A stretch of 64,000 nucleotides of DNA from Flavobacterium sp. N2820 (GTDB lineage: Bacteria; Bacteroidota; Bacteroidia; Flavobacteriales; Flavobacteriaceae). Below the pieces are notes generated by a model. The model had not been told where the DNA came from. It ran no database searches and worked only from the letters and a program-made list of their open reading frames with translations. How positions within the stretch are numbered: position 1 is the first letter of the stretch; every line of letters begins with the position of its first letter. Made by a program: the position numbers and the translations under genes. Below are positions 36,204 to 45,080 of this stretch, piece by piece. The stretch is taken from the NCBI RefSeq assembly GCF_025947285.1, contig NZ_CP110008.1, positions 620,001 through 684,000 of the forward strand. The letters are read 5' to 3'.

Positions 36204-36295
36204 TAAATTAGTTTTTAAGTTATTTTTTGTAAGACATCATCTAATAAAAAAGGTTTAATTAAAAGCATCCTTTTTTTTATACTTTAAATTATTCC

Positions 36296-36303
36296 TATAT
36301 TTG
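36296..36303 (+). promoter_or_regulatory. -7 element of fabG promoter
   Basis: TATATTTG is an exact TAnnTTTG match, 37 bp before the fabG ATG. Confidence 0.5.
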
Positions 36304-36340
36304 AATTTTATTTGAAAACAAACTAACAAGTATATTTAAT

Positions 36341-37087
36341 ATGAAATTATTAGAAGGAAAAGTTGCCATAATTACTGGTGCAAGCCGTGGAATTGGTAGC
36401 GGTATAGCAAAAGTTTTTGCACAACAAGGAGCAAATGTAGCATTTACATATAGTTCATCTGCTGAATCTGCAATGGCTTTAGAAAATGAATTAAACGCTT
36501 TGGGTATAAAAGCAAAAGGATATCAATCGAATGCTGCAGATTTTAATGATGCACATAAATTAGTAGATGATGTAATTGCAGAATTTGGTACAATAGATAT
36601 TTTAATTAATAATGCCGGAATCACAAAAGATAATTTATTAATGCGAATGTCAGAAGAGGATTTTGATAAAGTAATTGAAATCAATCTGAAATCAGTTTTC
36701 AATATGACAAAAGCAGTGCAAAAAATTATGTTGAAAAACCGCAAAGGTTCTATTGTAAACATGAGTAGTGTAGTAGGTGTTAAAGGAAATGCTGGACAAG
36801 CAAATTATGCAGCTTCTAAAGCAGGTATGATTGGTTTTACAAAATCTATTGCGTTAGAATTAGGCTCAAGAAATATTCGTTGTAATGCGATTGCGCCAGG
36901 TTTTATCGAAACTGAAATGACTGCAAAATTAAATGAAGATGTGGTTAAAGGTTGGAGAGACGCTATTCCATTAAAAAGAGGTGGTTCGCCAGAAGATGTT
37001 GCAAATGTTTGTGTTTTCTTAGGCTCTGAAATGAGTGCTTATGTAACAGGACAAGTTATTAATGTTGACGGAGGAATGCTAACTTAG
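36341..37087 (+). CDS. fabG: 3-oxoacyl-[acyl-carrier-protein] reductase
   Basis: 248 residues, cytoplasmic short-chain dehydrogenase that reduces 3-oxoacyl-ACP with NADPH in fatty acid elongation. Signatures: the cofactor loop ITGASRGIGSGIA, the NNAG motif (LINNAGITKDNLLMRMSEEDFDKVIEINLKS), the catalytic Ser-Tyr-Lys (NMSSVVGVKGNAGQANYAASKAGMIGFTKS) and the C-terminal SAYVTGQVINVDGGM. MRMSEEDFD and the lack of extensions favour FabG over other SDRs. The VWA-like membrane protein gene follows after 15 bp, so the two are probably co-transcribed. Confidence 0.94.
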   Translation: MKLLEGKVAIITGASRGIGSGIAKVFAQQGANVAFTYSSSAESAMALENELNALGIKAKGYQSNAADFNDAHKLVDDVIAEFGTIDILINNAGITKDNLLMRMSEEDFDKVIEINLKSVFNMTKAVQKIMLKNRKGSIVNMSSVVGVKGNAGQANYAASKAGMIGFTKSIALELGSRNIRCNAIAPGFIETEMTAKLNEDVVKGWRDAIPLKRGGSPEDVANVCVFLGSEMSAYVTGQVINVDGGMLT

Positions 37088-37102
37088 TAGTTTAAACTAT
37101 AA

Positions 37103-39130
37103 ATGACAACAAGCACAATCTTACTTCTTATCTTATCAGTAATTATTGCTGCTGGATTGTCGTTTTTTCATTATTTATATAAAGTCAAAAATCAGTCAAA
37201 ATTGAACTGGTTTTTGGCTTTTCTGCGTTTTATTAGTTTATTTTCTATCTTTTTATTGCTAATTAATCCAATTATTAGTCGAAAAATAAACGAAATCAGA
37301 AAGACACCATTGCCAATTGTTGTTGATAATTCTAAATCAATTTCTGAATTAAAAGCAACTAAGGAAGCAAACGAATTGTATCAGAGAATATCAGATAACA
37401 AAGAAATTGCAGAAAAATATGACGTACAATTGTTTTCATTTGATGACGAATTTAAGTCATTGGAAGAATTAGATTTTAAAGGAAATCAATCGCATATTGA
37501 TGGTGTTGCAAAAAATTTAAAGCAGTTATACAGAAACACCAATTATCCTGTTGTATTGTTTACCGATGGAAATCAAACCATGGGAAATGATTATGTGTTT
37601 AGTTTTCAGGAAAATACAAGTGTTTTACCTGTTGTTTTAGGCGATACTACAACGGTTTTTGATTTGAAAATCAATCAAATCAATGTTAATAAATATGCAT
37701 TTTTAAAAAATAAATTTCCAGTTGAAATATTCTTGCAATACAATGGAAATCAAGCTATTTCGACAACTTTTTCTATTCAAAATGGAAATCAAACCATTCA
37801 CAAACAGACGGTTGATTTTTCAAAAGATAAAAAAGCACAATCCATTTCGGTATTGTTAAATGCGGATAAGGTTGGAATTGCAAAATACAAAGCCATAATT
37901 TCTTCCAATGTCAAAGAAAAAAACACGTTTAATAATAGTAAAAATTTTGCAGTTGAAGTAATCGATCAGCGTAGTGAAATTGCATTAATTTCTGCTATAA
38001 ACCATCCAGACTTGAGCGCTTTGAAGCGAAGTATTGAAGTTAATCAACAACGTAAAGTAACTCTATTTAAACCAAACGAAATCAAATCATTAAAAAATTA
38101 TAATGTTTTGATTTTATACCAACCAAATACTTCTTTTAAAACTGTTTTTGATCAAAACAAATTGGCTCAAATAAATACTTTTATCATCACAGGAACTACA
38201 ACCGATTTTAATTTTCTAAATCAAGTTCAAGATGATTTATTGTTTAAAATGTCAGCACAAAAAGAAGATTATTTAGCGAACTATGAATCGAATTTTAATT
38301 TGTTTTCACAAGTCAATATTAGTTTTGAAAATTTCCCACCTTTAGAGAATAAATTTGGTACAATTGTCGCAAAAAGTAATATAAACACACTGCTTTCTGC
38401 ACGAATTAGAAATGTTCAATTGCAAAATCCATTGTTAACTTTTACTGAAAAGGGAAGCAAAAGAAGCGCTTATTTATTGGGAGAAAACATTTGGAAATGG
38501 CGATTGGAAAATAACTTAAACAAAAAGTCTTTTGATGATTTTGATTTGTTTACCGATAAAATCATTCAGTTTTTAGTTACAAATGCCTCAAAAAAGAATT
38601 TAAATGTAACCCATGAAAGTTTCTATAATTCTGGTGAAAACATTGAAATTACAGCTGAATATTTCAATAAAAACTATGAATTTGATGAAAAAGCACAGTT
38701 AACAATCCAGGTTACAAATTCAAAAACAAAAAGGAGTAAGAAATATGACTTACTTAAATCAACAAACAGTTTTAAAGTAAATTTAGACGGCTTAGAAGCA
38801 GGAAATTATTCGTTTAAAGTAACAGAAAAAGAATCAAACTCTAGTTTTTCTGGCAGTTTTGAAGTCTTGGATTTTGAAATCGAAAAGCAATTTGTTAATC
38901 CGGATAAATCGCGATTAGAACAACTAGCTTCAAACACTAACGGAGCTGTTTTTTATCCTAATCAAATGGATAATTTAATTAATTCGTTACTTGAAAACGA
39001 AAATTATATTCCTGTCCAAAAAGCAACTATTCAAAAATCGCCATTAATCGATTGGATTTGGTTGTTAATTTTAGCAATAACTGCATTAACCACAGAATGG
39101 TTTACGCGCAAATACAATGGTTTACTTTAA
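37103..39130 (+). CDS. Large membrane protein with VWA-like domain
   Basis: 675 residues. Two N-terminal membrane helices (STILLLILSVIIAAGLSFFHYLY; WFLAFLRFISLFSIFLLLINPII) and one at the C-terminus (PLIDWIWLLILAITALTTEWFTRKY) bracket a large periplasmic part. The section from LPIVVDNSKSI through YPVVLFTDGNQTMGNDYVFSF resembles a von Willebrand A-like fold with a degenerate MIDAS (DNSKS). Later parts look like immunoglobulin-type strands and a glutamine-amidotransferase-like fold, as in the BatA/YfbK-neighbour membrane proteins of Bacteroidota. Function unknown. It follows fabG closely, and its stop is two bases before the phased TTAAG array. Confidence 0.75.
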   Translation: MTTSTILLLILSVIIAAGLSFFHYLYKVKNQSKLNWFLAFLRFISLFSIFLLLINPIISRKINEIRKTPLPIVVDNSKSISELKATKEANELYQRISDNKEIAEKYDVQLFSFDDEFKSLEELDFKGNQSHIDGVAKNLKQLYRNTNYPVVLFTDGNQTMGNDYVFSFQENTSVLPVVLGDTTTVFDLKINQINVNKYAFLKNKFPVEIFLQYNGNQAISTTFSIQNGNQTIHKQTVDFSKDKKAQSISVLLNADKVGIAKYKAIISSNVKEKNTFNNSKNFAVEVIDQRSEIALISAINHPDLSALKRSIEVNQQRKVTLFKPNEIKSLKNYNVLILYQPNTSFKTVFDQNKLAQINTFIITGTTTDFNFLNQVQDDLLFKMSAQKEDYLANYESNFNLFSQVNISFENFPPLENKFGTIVAKSNINTLLSARIRNVQLQNPLLTFTEKGSKRSAYLLGENIWKWRLENNLNKKSFDDFDLFTDKIIQFLVTNASKKNLNVTHESFYNSGENIEITAEYFNKNYEFDEKAQLTIQVTNSKTKRSKKYDLLKSTNSFKVNLDGLEAGNYSFKVTEKESNSSFSGSFEVLDFEIEKQFVNPDKSRLEQLASNTNGAVFYPNQMDNLINSLLENENYIPVQKATIQKSPLIDWIWLLILAITALTTEWFTRKYNGLL

Positions 39131-39131
39131 C

Positions 39132-39169
39132 TTAAGCAAAATTTAAGAAGTAATTAAGCGATACTTAAG
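39132..39169 (+). promoter_or_regulatory. Four phased TTAAG repeats (predicted response-regulator operator 1)
   Basis: TTAAG occurs at 39132, 39143, 39154 and 39165, exactly 11 bp apart, i.e. hexamers NTTAAG separated by five bases. This is the layout bound by OmpR-family regulators (compare the CiaR box NTTAAG-N5-WTTAAG of streptococci). It lies just upstream of the LtaS-like gene. Confidence 0.75.
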
Positions 39170-39190
39170 ACAAATCCTTTGACTTAAATT

Positions 39191-39198
39191 CAATTTTG
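39191..39198 (+). promoter_or_regulatory. Candidate -7 element of the LtaS-like gene
   Basis: CAATTTTG differs from TAnnTTTG by one base. It begins 26 bp after the start of the last TTAAG repeat, the same distance as at the efflux promoter (46477 to 46503). The -33 position is not a good TTTG, which fits an activator-dependent promoter. Confidence 0.5.
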
Positions 39199-39214
39199 TA
39201 TAAAATTATATTTT

Positions 39215-41173
39215 ATGCAATTTACTTCATATTTATCTAAAAGATATGCTCTTTTACTTGGATTTTCAGGTTGGTTTCTACTGTTTTCATTAATACTCCG
39301 AATAGTTTTTTTGATTTGGCAATTAAATGATGTTGAGCTTTCTGTATTTACTTTAGCTAAAATTTTAGGTATAGGATTATTTTATGATATTGGTGTACTG
39401 TCTTTTTTGTTTGTGATTTGCACCTTTTATATTTTACTAATTCCACAAAAATGGATGGGTAGTAAACTCGATAAATTCATAATTTACTCTGGTTTTGGGT
39501 TAACATTGCTCATTTTTGTTTTTACTTTTTTTGCAGAAATCACATTTTGGGAAGAATTTAAATGCAGATTTAATTTTGTGGCAGTTGATTATTTAATTTA
39601 CACATTTGAAGTCGTACAAAATATTCACGAATCCTACCCATTATATGTATTAATTCCATCAATGCTTTTGATCACCGGAGTTATTTTTTATTATTTTTTA
39701 ACGAAACAGTTATTTAGTCAAACCTTTACGGCTAAAATTTCTTTTAAAAATCGTGTATTACCTTTTGCGGTAGCCTTAATTATCACATGTTGCTATACAC
39801 TTTTCGTTACGAATTCAAACGCAGAATGGTCGACAAATCGGTACAATAACGAAATTTCAAAAGCCGGAATTTACTCTTTCTTTGCAGAATTAAGAAACAA
39901 TAAATTAGACTTTAAAACATTTTATACTTCAATTTCTGACGAAGAAGCTTTTAGAATTATTAGAAACAACCTACAAGAAGAAAATGCAAGATTCATAACA
40001 AATGATTATTCGATAAAACGGAAAATTTCAGATAGTCTCGATGGTAATGCAAAACCAAATGTGGTTTTTATTTTGATTGAAAGCATGAGTGGAAGTTTTA
40101 TGACTGAATTTGGTAATCAAGAGGAAATCACACCATTTTTAGACAGTATTGCTCGTGAAAGTATATTTTTTAAAAATCTTTATGCAACTGGAAATAGAAC
40201 CGTTAGAGGTATGGAAGCTGTAACTTTATCAATTCCACCAACACCTGGACAAAGCATTGTTAAAAGACCAAATAATGCAAATTTATACACCATTTCAAAT
40301 GTATTTAAAAGCAAAAATTATCAATGTAATTTTTTCTATGGCGGCGATGGTTATTTTGATAACATGAATGCCTTTTATGGTGGAAATGGCTTTGATATTT
40401 ATGATAGAGGCAGAGGTAGTATTTTGAGTGATGCAATTAAAACTACCCGACACAATATTGATGACGACGAAGTAACTTTTGAGAATGCATGGGGTATTTG
40501 TGATGAAGATATTTATAATAAAATGATAAAAGTGGCAGATGAATATCATCAAAAAAATAAACCTTTCTTGAATTTTATCATGACTACCTCAAACCATAGA
40601 CCCTATACTTATCCCAAAAATAAAATTGATATTCCTTCTGGGACAGGTAGAAATGGTGCTGTAAAATATTCAGATTATGCATTGCAACAAATGTTTGCTA
40701 AAGCAAAAAACAAACCTTGGTTTAAAAACACCATCTTTGTTTTTGTTGCCGATCATTGTGCAAGTAGTGCCGGAAAAGACGAAATAGATGTCAAAAACTA
40801 TCAAATTCCTGCAATTATTTATGGACAAAATACAATTCAACCACAAAAAGTCACAAAATTATGTAGTCAAATTGATGTTTTTCCAACACTTTTTGGTCAA
40901 TTACATTGGAATTATACGTCTAATTTTTTTGGTACAAATGTGTTTGATAAGAACTATAAAGAAAGAGCTTTAATAGGAACTTATCTAAAATTAGCTCACA
41001 AAACAAATGCTAATGTTTGTATTTTATCGAATCAGAAAAAGAATGCCAATTATAAATGGAATTCTAGTTCAAATCATTTACTTTTAATACCAATGAATAA
41101 ATCAAAACAGAAAGAAACAATCGCATGGTATCAAACGGCTGATTATCTGTATTTAAACAACAAATTGAAGTAA
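39215..41173 (+). CDS. LtaS-like membrane phosphotransferase (alkaline phosphatase superfamily)
   Basis: 652 residues: five membrane helices in the first ~200 residues, then a periplasmic sulfatase/alkaline-phosphatase-type domain. Active-site elements: PNVVFILIESMSGSFM (metal-binding Glu289), LYATGNRTVRGMEAVTLSIPPTPG (nucleophile Thr329) and FVFVADHCASS (metal Asp-His), with NFIMTTSNHRPYTYP between. In Firmicutes such enzymes polymerise glycerol phosphate, while in Gram-negatives relatives transfer phosphoglycerol or phosphoethanolamine to envelope glycans or lipids; the substrate here is unknown. Its promoter carries four phased TTAAG repeats, so it is predicted to respond to the neighbouring two-component system. 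Confidence 0.88.
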   Translation: MQFTSYLSKRYALLLGFSGWFLLFSLILRIVFLIWQLNDVELSVFTLAKILGIGLFYDIGVLSFLFVICTFYILLIPQKWMGSKLDKFIIYSGFGLTLLIFVFTFFAEITFWEEFKCRFNFVAVDYLIYTFEVVQNIHESYPLYVLIPSMLLITGVIFYYFLTKQLFSQTFTAKISFKNRVLPFAVALIITCCYTLFVTNSNAEWSTNRYNNEISKAGIYSFFAELRNNKLDFKTFYTSISDEEAFRIIRNNLQEENARFITNDYSIKRKISDSLDGNAKPNVVFILIESMSGSFMTEFGNQEEITPFLDSIARESIFFKNLYATGNRTVRGMEAVTLSIPPTPGQSIVKRPNNANLYTISNVFKSKNYQCNFFYGGDGYFDNMNAFYGGNGFDIYDRGRGSILSDAIKTTRHNIDDDEVTFENAWGICDEDIYNKMIKVADEYHQKNKPFLNFIMTTSNHRPYTYPKNKIDIPSGTGRNGAVKYSDYALQQMFAKAKNKPWFKNTIFVFVADHCASSAGKDEIDVKNYQIPAIIYGQNTIQPQKVTKLCSQIDVFPTLFGQLHWNYTSNFFGTNVFDKNYKERALIGTYLKLAHKTNANVCILSNQKKNANYKWNSSSNHLLLIPMNKSKQKETIAWYQTADYLYLNNKLK

Positions 41174-41191
41174 ACTTAAAATTTGCTTAAT
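41165..41191 (+). promoter_or_regulatory. Degenerate phased TTAA repeats (predicted operator 2)
   Basis: TTGAA at 41165, TTAAA at 41176 and TTAAT at 41187 are again exactly 11 bp apart. The array overlaps the end of the LtaS-like gene and lies 129 bp before the thioredoxin gene that opens the operon encoding the regulator. It is weaker than operators 1 and 3, as expected of an autoregulatory site. No convincing -7 element stands 26 bp after it. Confidence 0.45.
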
Positions 41192-41319
41192 GTCGAAGTA
41201 CAAGTGCAATTTATTGTAATATAATTAGTTTTTTTGTTAACGATAAATAGAGCATGTTTTAGGTAGGGTTTTTTTAGACTAAACTGTTTAATTGCAAACA
41301 ACTTTATTAAATAATAAAA

Positions 41320-41757
41320 ATGAAAAAGATTTTAATTGGATTTATAGTTTTAATATCAAATTTTGGATTCGCACAAGAATGGCAAGAAAATTTTGATGAA
41401 GCAAAAAAAATAGCATCAGAACAAGATAAAAACATAATCATTGTTTTTTCGGGTTCAGATTGGTGTGCTCCATGCATTAAATTGGACAAAAATATTTGGC
41501 AATCAGAAGCATTTAAAAAAGAAGCAAATGAAGAATGGGTTTTAGTCAAAGCAAATTTTCCAAGAAAAAAAGCAAATGAATTATCCAAAGAACAAACAGA
41601 ACACAATAGAAAATTAGCCGAAAAATATAATATTGAAGGTAGTTTTCCATTGGTAGTGATTTTAGATAAAAGTGGAAAAGTATTAGGAAAAATGGGATTC
41701 AAAAACGTTACTCCAGAAGAATACATTAAAATGATTCACGCATTAGAGAAAAAATGA
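41320..41757 (+). CDS. Exported thioredoxin-family protein
   Basis: 145 residues. Signal peptide MKKILIGFIVLISNFGFAQ (cleavage after Ala18), then a thioredoxin fold with the redox pair Cys49-Ala-Pro-Cys52 in SGSDWCAPCIKLD and the cis-Pro loop NIEGSFPLVVILDKSGKVL. It is periplasmic and probably keeps Cys residues of a partner reduced; the obvious candidate is the DUF4266 lipoprotein two genes downstream, whose tail has two Cys. First gene of a six-gene operon. Its stop overlaps the apbE start by four bases (ATGA). Confidence 0.9.
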   Translation: MKKILIGFIVLISNFGFAQEWQENFDEAKKIASEQDKNIIIVFSGSDWCAPCIKLDKNIWQSEAFKKEANEEWVLVKANFPRKKANELSKEQTEHNRKLAEKYNIEGSFPLVVILDKSGKVLGKMGFKNVTPEEYIKMIHALEKK

Positions 41758-42737
41758 GAATAGTATCACTTTTTTTATTTGTTTTAATAACAAGTAGTTC
41801 ATTTGCACAACAAATTTTTAAGAAAAAGCAAAGTTTGTTGGGTAGTCCATTTGAAATTACAGTTGTTGCCGTAGATTCAATTCAGGGAAATCAGTTCGCG
41901 GATTTGGCTATAGCCGAAGTAAAACGTATTGAAAACTTAATTTCCGATTGGATTCCAACGACTCAAATTTCAAAAGTAAATCAAAATGCTGGAATTGCTC
42001 CTGTGAAAGTTGATCAAGAGGTATTTGATTTGGTTGAAAGAGCTAAGAAAATTTCAAAATTAACTTCGGGTGCTTTTGATATCAGCTATGCTTCTATGGA
42101 TAAAATATGGAAATTTGATGGTAGCATGAAAGAAATGCCCTCTCCAGAAGCAATCAAAAAATCGGTTGAAAGGGTAGGGTTTGAACATATAATCTTAAAT
42201 TCAAAAGACACTACTATTTTCTTGAAAAACAAAGGAATGAAACTGGGATTAGGAGGAATAGGACAAGGTTATATAGCAGATAAAATTAAAGCTTTATTAC
42301 AAGAAAAAGGATGCTCTTCGGGATTAGTAAATGTTTCAGGAGACATCAATACTTGGGGAAAACAACCAAACGGACAATTTTGGACTGTTGGAATTATTAA
42401 TCCATTAAATAAAAATAAAGTATTTGCAACATTTCCACTCGATGACAGTGCAGTTGAAACTTCTGGAAGTTATGAAAAATATGTTTCATTTAATGGAAAA
42501 CGATATTCTCATATAATTGACCCAAGAACAGGTTATCCAGCAACTGGAATTATTAGTGTTTCCGTTTTTGCAAAGCAAACGGAATTAGCAGATGCTTTAG
42601 CTACTGGAATATTTGTTTTAGGAATAGAGGTAGGCTTAGATTTAATCAATCAATTGAACGGAATAGAATGCATTATTGTTGATGAAAAAGGAACAATACA
42701 TGTGTCCAAAAATATAGATATAAAGAAATACCAATAA
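41754..42737 (+). CDS. apbE: FAD:protein FMN transferase ApbE
   Basis: 327 residues with a signal peptide MRIVSLFLFVLITSSSFAQ. ApbE attaches FMN from FAD through a phosphoester bond to Ser/Thr of target proteins outside the cytoplasm. Signatures: FKKKQSLLGSPFEITVVA, ISDWIPTTQISKVNQNAG, LGGIGQGYIADKIKALLQEKG, LVNVSGDINTWG and YSHIIDPRTGYPATG, with the C-terminal ADALATGIFVLG. The usual targets (NqrC, RnfG) are not here; the best candidate target in the operon is the DUF3570 protein. It overlaps the thioredoxin gene by four bases and is followed two bases later by the DUF4266 gene. Confidence 0.95.
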   Translation: MRIVSLFLFVLITSSSFAQQIFKKKQSLLGSPFEITVVAVDSIQGNQFADLAIAEVKRIENLISDWIPTTQISKVNQNAGIAPVKVDQEVFDLVERAKKISKLTSGAFDISYASMDKIWKFDGSMKEMPSPEAIKKSVERVGFEHIILNSKDTTIFLKNKGMKLGLGGIGQGYIADKIKALLQEKGCSSGLVNVSGDINTWGKQPNGQFWTVGIINPLNKNKVFATFPLDDSAVETSGSYEKYVSFNGKRYSHIIDPRTGYPATGIISVSVFAKQTELADALATGIFVLGIEVGLDLINQLNGIECIIVDEKGTIHVSKNIDIKKYQ

Positions 42738-42739
42738 AT

Positions 42740-42949
42740 ATGAAAAATAAAATTTTGGCTTTAATAGTAGTTTTTTCAGCTATTTCATGCAATTCAGTAA
42801 AAGAATACGACAAACAATATATAAATGATCCAGAAATGAAACTTTCTGCAAGAAGTGCTGAGCGTTATGAAACTACTTTTCAAGTGTATCGTGAAGCTGC
42901 CTCTGGAGCAAATGGAGGAAAAACAGGTGGTGGTTGTGGTTGCAATTAA
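42740..42949 (+). CDS. DUF4266 small lipoprotein
   Basis: 69 residues. The signal peptide ends FSAISC, with a lipid-accepting Cys at 17. The mature part follows the DUF4266 pattern: YINDPEMKLSARSAERYETTFQVYREAASGANGGKTGGGCGCN. The invariant C-terminal GGGCGCN (63-69) puts two Cys (66 and 68) at the very end, suggesting metal or flavin binding, disulfide exchange or a covalent modification. SGAN at 55-58 resembles a flavinylation motif but lacks the acceptor Thr/Ser. The DUF4266-DUF3570-ApbE-thioredoxin neighbourhood recurs in Gram-negative bacteria, and to my knowledge its biochemical role is unsettled. Confidence 0.88.
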   Translation: MKNKILALIVVFSAISCNSVKEYDKQYINDPEMKLSARSAERYETTFQVYREAASGANGGKTGGGCGCN

Positions 42950-42961
42950 GAAATAATAAAA

Positions 42962-44407
42962 ATGAAAAGTAAATTTATATTCGCCTTAGGATTAATGAGT
43001 TGTTTGGCTTTCTCGCAAGAAAAAGATTCAACTGAAATAGTATATAAAAAACGTGTCTTAGAGTCAATCGAAGTAGATTTTTTAGCTAGTTATTACAAAC
43101 AAGATGGTATCCATTCTTCTGTTTCAGGTGGTATGGGGTCCGAAAAATTAACAGATTTAGCATCAAATATTACTATAGCAATTCCTCTTAATGATGATGA
43201 TGTATTAACAGTTGATATGGGTATTTCAGCATATACGTCGGCTTCGTCAAGTAATATTAATCCATTTAATTCTTCCGGTGCTTCTGGTGGCGATGATGAC
43301 GATGATGATGATGATGATAGAAGAGCACCCGTTGATGGACCTTATGGAACACCTTGGCAGGCATCGTCTGGAGCTTCTGCACAAGATGCTTTAACAGCTG
43401 TGGTAGTAAATTATAGTCACAGTAGCGATGATCGAAATTTTATTTGGAACGCAGATGTAGCTTTTTCTAATGAGTACGATTATACTTCAATTGGTTTTGG
43501 CGGAGGAGTAAGTAAATTATTTAACAATAAAAACACAGAAATTTCTCTTAAAGGAAATGTATACTTAGATCAATGGAGACCAATTTATGCAACAGAATTG
43601 CATGAATATGCAAAATATGGTTCAGGATTTCAAAGTAATGGATTTTTTAGCGGTGTAACAATTTTAGATCAAAATGGAAATGCATCAACAGCTTATTTGC
43701 CGTCAGATTTTACAACTTGGAACTCTACTAATAGAAATTCATATTCAGCTTCTTTTGGATTTTCTCAAGTAGCAACCAAAAAAATGCAATTTTCTTTATT
43801 TTTCGACATTTTACATCAAGAAGGAATGTTGTCAACACCATACCATAGAGTATATTTTGCAGACAAAGCAAATTATTACATTGGACAAGCAGCTGACATT
43901 CCTGTTTATGAAACAACTCAAAACACAGGTGTTTATCAATTAGCAGACGACATTGAACGTTTACCAAATACACGTTTCAAAATTCCAGTTGGTGCACGTT
44001 TAAACTACTATTTGAATGAACGATTAACCCTTAGAACGTATTATAGATACTATTGGGATGATTGGGGAATAACATCGAACACCGCTAGTATTGAATTGCC
44101 AATTAAACTATCAGAAAGATTTACCGTTTTTCCTTCTTACAGATATTATACGCAAGAACAATCTAAATTTTTTGCACCTTTTGAAACGCATTTATCAACA
44201 GAGAAATATTATACATCTGACTATGATTTATCGACTTTTAATGCACATCAATATGGATTTGGGTTGAATTATACAGATATTTTTGCAAACGCTAAAATTT
44301 GGAAATTCGGATTAAAAAATATTGATTTTAGGTTTAATCATTACGACAGAAATGATGGTCTAAGTGCTAATATTGTTACATTTGGAGTAAAATTTGTACA
44401 ACAATAA
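42962..44407 (+). CDS. DUF3570 outer-membrane beta-barrel protein
   Basis: 481 residues. Signal peptide MKSKFIFALGLMSCLAFSQ, then barrel strands alternating with long loops (LESIEVDFLASYYKQ ... VTFGVKFVQQ). The C-terminal strand is typical for the outer membrane. Residues 104-139 form an unusual loop: SSGAS (104-108), nine consecutive Asp (111-119) and a second SSGAS (135-139). SGA[S/T] is the core of the motif modified by ApbE, encoded two genes upstream, so this loop may carry covalent FMN. Later strands include LNYYLNERLTLRTYYRYYWDDWGI. The regulator gene starts 10 bp after the stop. Confidence 0.85.
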   Translation: MKSKFIFALGLMSCLAFSQEKDSTEIVYKKRVLESIEVDFLASYYKQDGIHSSVSGGMGSEKLTDLASNITIAIPLNDDDVLTVDMGISAYTSASSSNINPFNSSGASGGDDDDDDDDDRRAPVDGPYGTPWQASSGASAQDALTAVVVNYSHSSDDRNFIWNADVAFSNEYDYTSIGFGGGVSKLFNNKNTEISLKGNVYLDQWRPIYATELHEYAKYGSGFQSNGFFSGVTILDQNGNASTAYLPSDFTTWNSTNRNSYSASFGFSQVATKKMQFSLFFDILHQEGMLSTPYHRVYFADKANYYIGQAADIPVYETTQNTGVYQLADDIERLPNTRFKIPVGARLNYYLNERLTLRTYYRYYWDDWGITSNTASIELPIKLSERFTVFPSYRYYTQEQSKFFAPFETHLSTEKYYTSDYDLSTFNAHQYGFGLNYTDIFANAKIWKFGLKNIDFRFNHYDRNDGLSANIVTFGVKFVQQ

Positions 44408-44417
44408 AACTTTGAAT

Positions 44418-45080
44418 ATGCATATTTTAATTGTTGAAGATGAAAAAGGAATTATAGATTTTTTAAAACAAGGTCTAGAAGAAGAAGGTTTTGCGATTTC
44501 CACAGCAATGGATGGTAAAGAAGGCCTTGAAAAAGCATTGTCTCAACAAGTTGATTTAGTCTTATTGGACTGGATGTTGCCAAAATTAAGTGGATTAGAA
44601 GTTTGTAAAGCAATTCGAACTCAAAATAGTGATGTTCCTATTATTTTTTTAACTGCGAAAGATACCATTCAAGAAACAATAGAAGGTTTAAAAGCAGGTG
44701 CTAATGATTACATAAAAAAGCCATTTTCTTTCGAAGAACTCTTAGAACGTATAAAAATTCATTTTAGAACTAAAGATGAAGTAAAAATACTAACTTTGGG
44801 TACGATTACATTAGACAAATCTAAATTTCAAGTCTTTGTAGGTCCTAATGAAATTTCATTAACTCAGCGTGAATTTGAATTATTGGAATATTTGATAAAA
44901 AATAAAGGCACCGTTTGCACAAGAAATAAAATTATTGAAGATGTATGGGATATTCATTTTGAGTACGATACGGGTGTCATTGACGTTTTCATGAATGCAC
45001 TTCGAAAAAAATTAAACTTAACGAAAGATCAAGATCTAATCAAAACTATTAGAGGAGTCGGATACATTGCCAATGACTAA
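44418..45080 (+). CDS. OmpR-family response regulator
   Basis: 220 residues. The ATG at 44418 starts the receiver domain directly (MHILIVEDEKGIIDFLKQGLEEEGF); an in-frame codon at 44394 lies inside the preceding gene. The receiver phosphorylation site is Asp51 (VLLDWMLPKLSG) with the Lys in FLTAKD. The C-terminal winged helix (ISLTQREFELLEYLIKNKGTVCTRNKIIEDVW...VIDVFMNALRKKL...IRGVGYIAND) is OmpR/PhoB type. Such proteins bind 11-bp direct repeats as dimers or oligomers, and arrays of that kind flank this operon. It overlaps the kinase gene by eight bases. Confidence 0.95.
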   Translation: MHILIVEDEKGIIDFLKQGLEEEGFAISTAMDGKEGLEKALSQQVDLVLLDWMLPKLSGLEVCKAIRTQNSDVPIIFLTAKDTIQETIEGLKAGANDYIKKPFSFEELLERIKIHFRTKDEVKILTLGTITLDKSKFQVFVGPNEISLTQREFELLEYLIKNKGTVCTRNKIIEDVWDIHFEYDTGVIDVFMNALRKKLNLTKDQDLIKTIRGVGYIAND

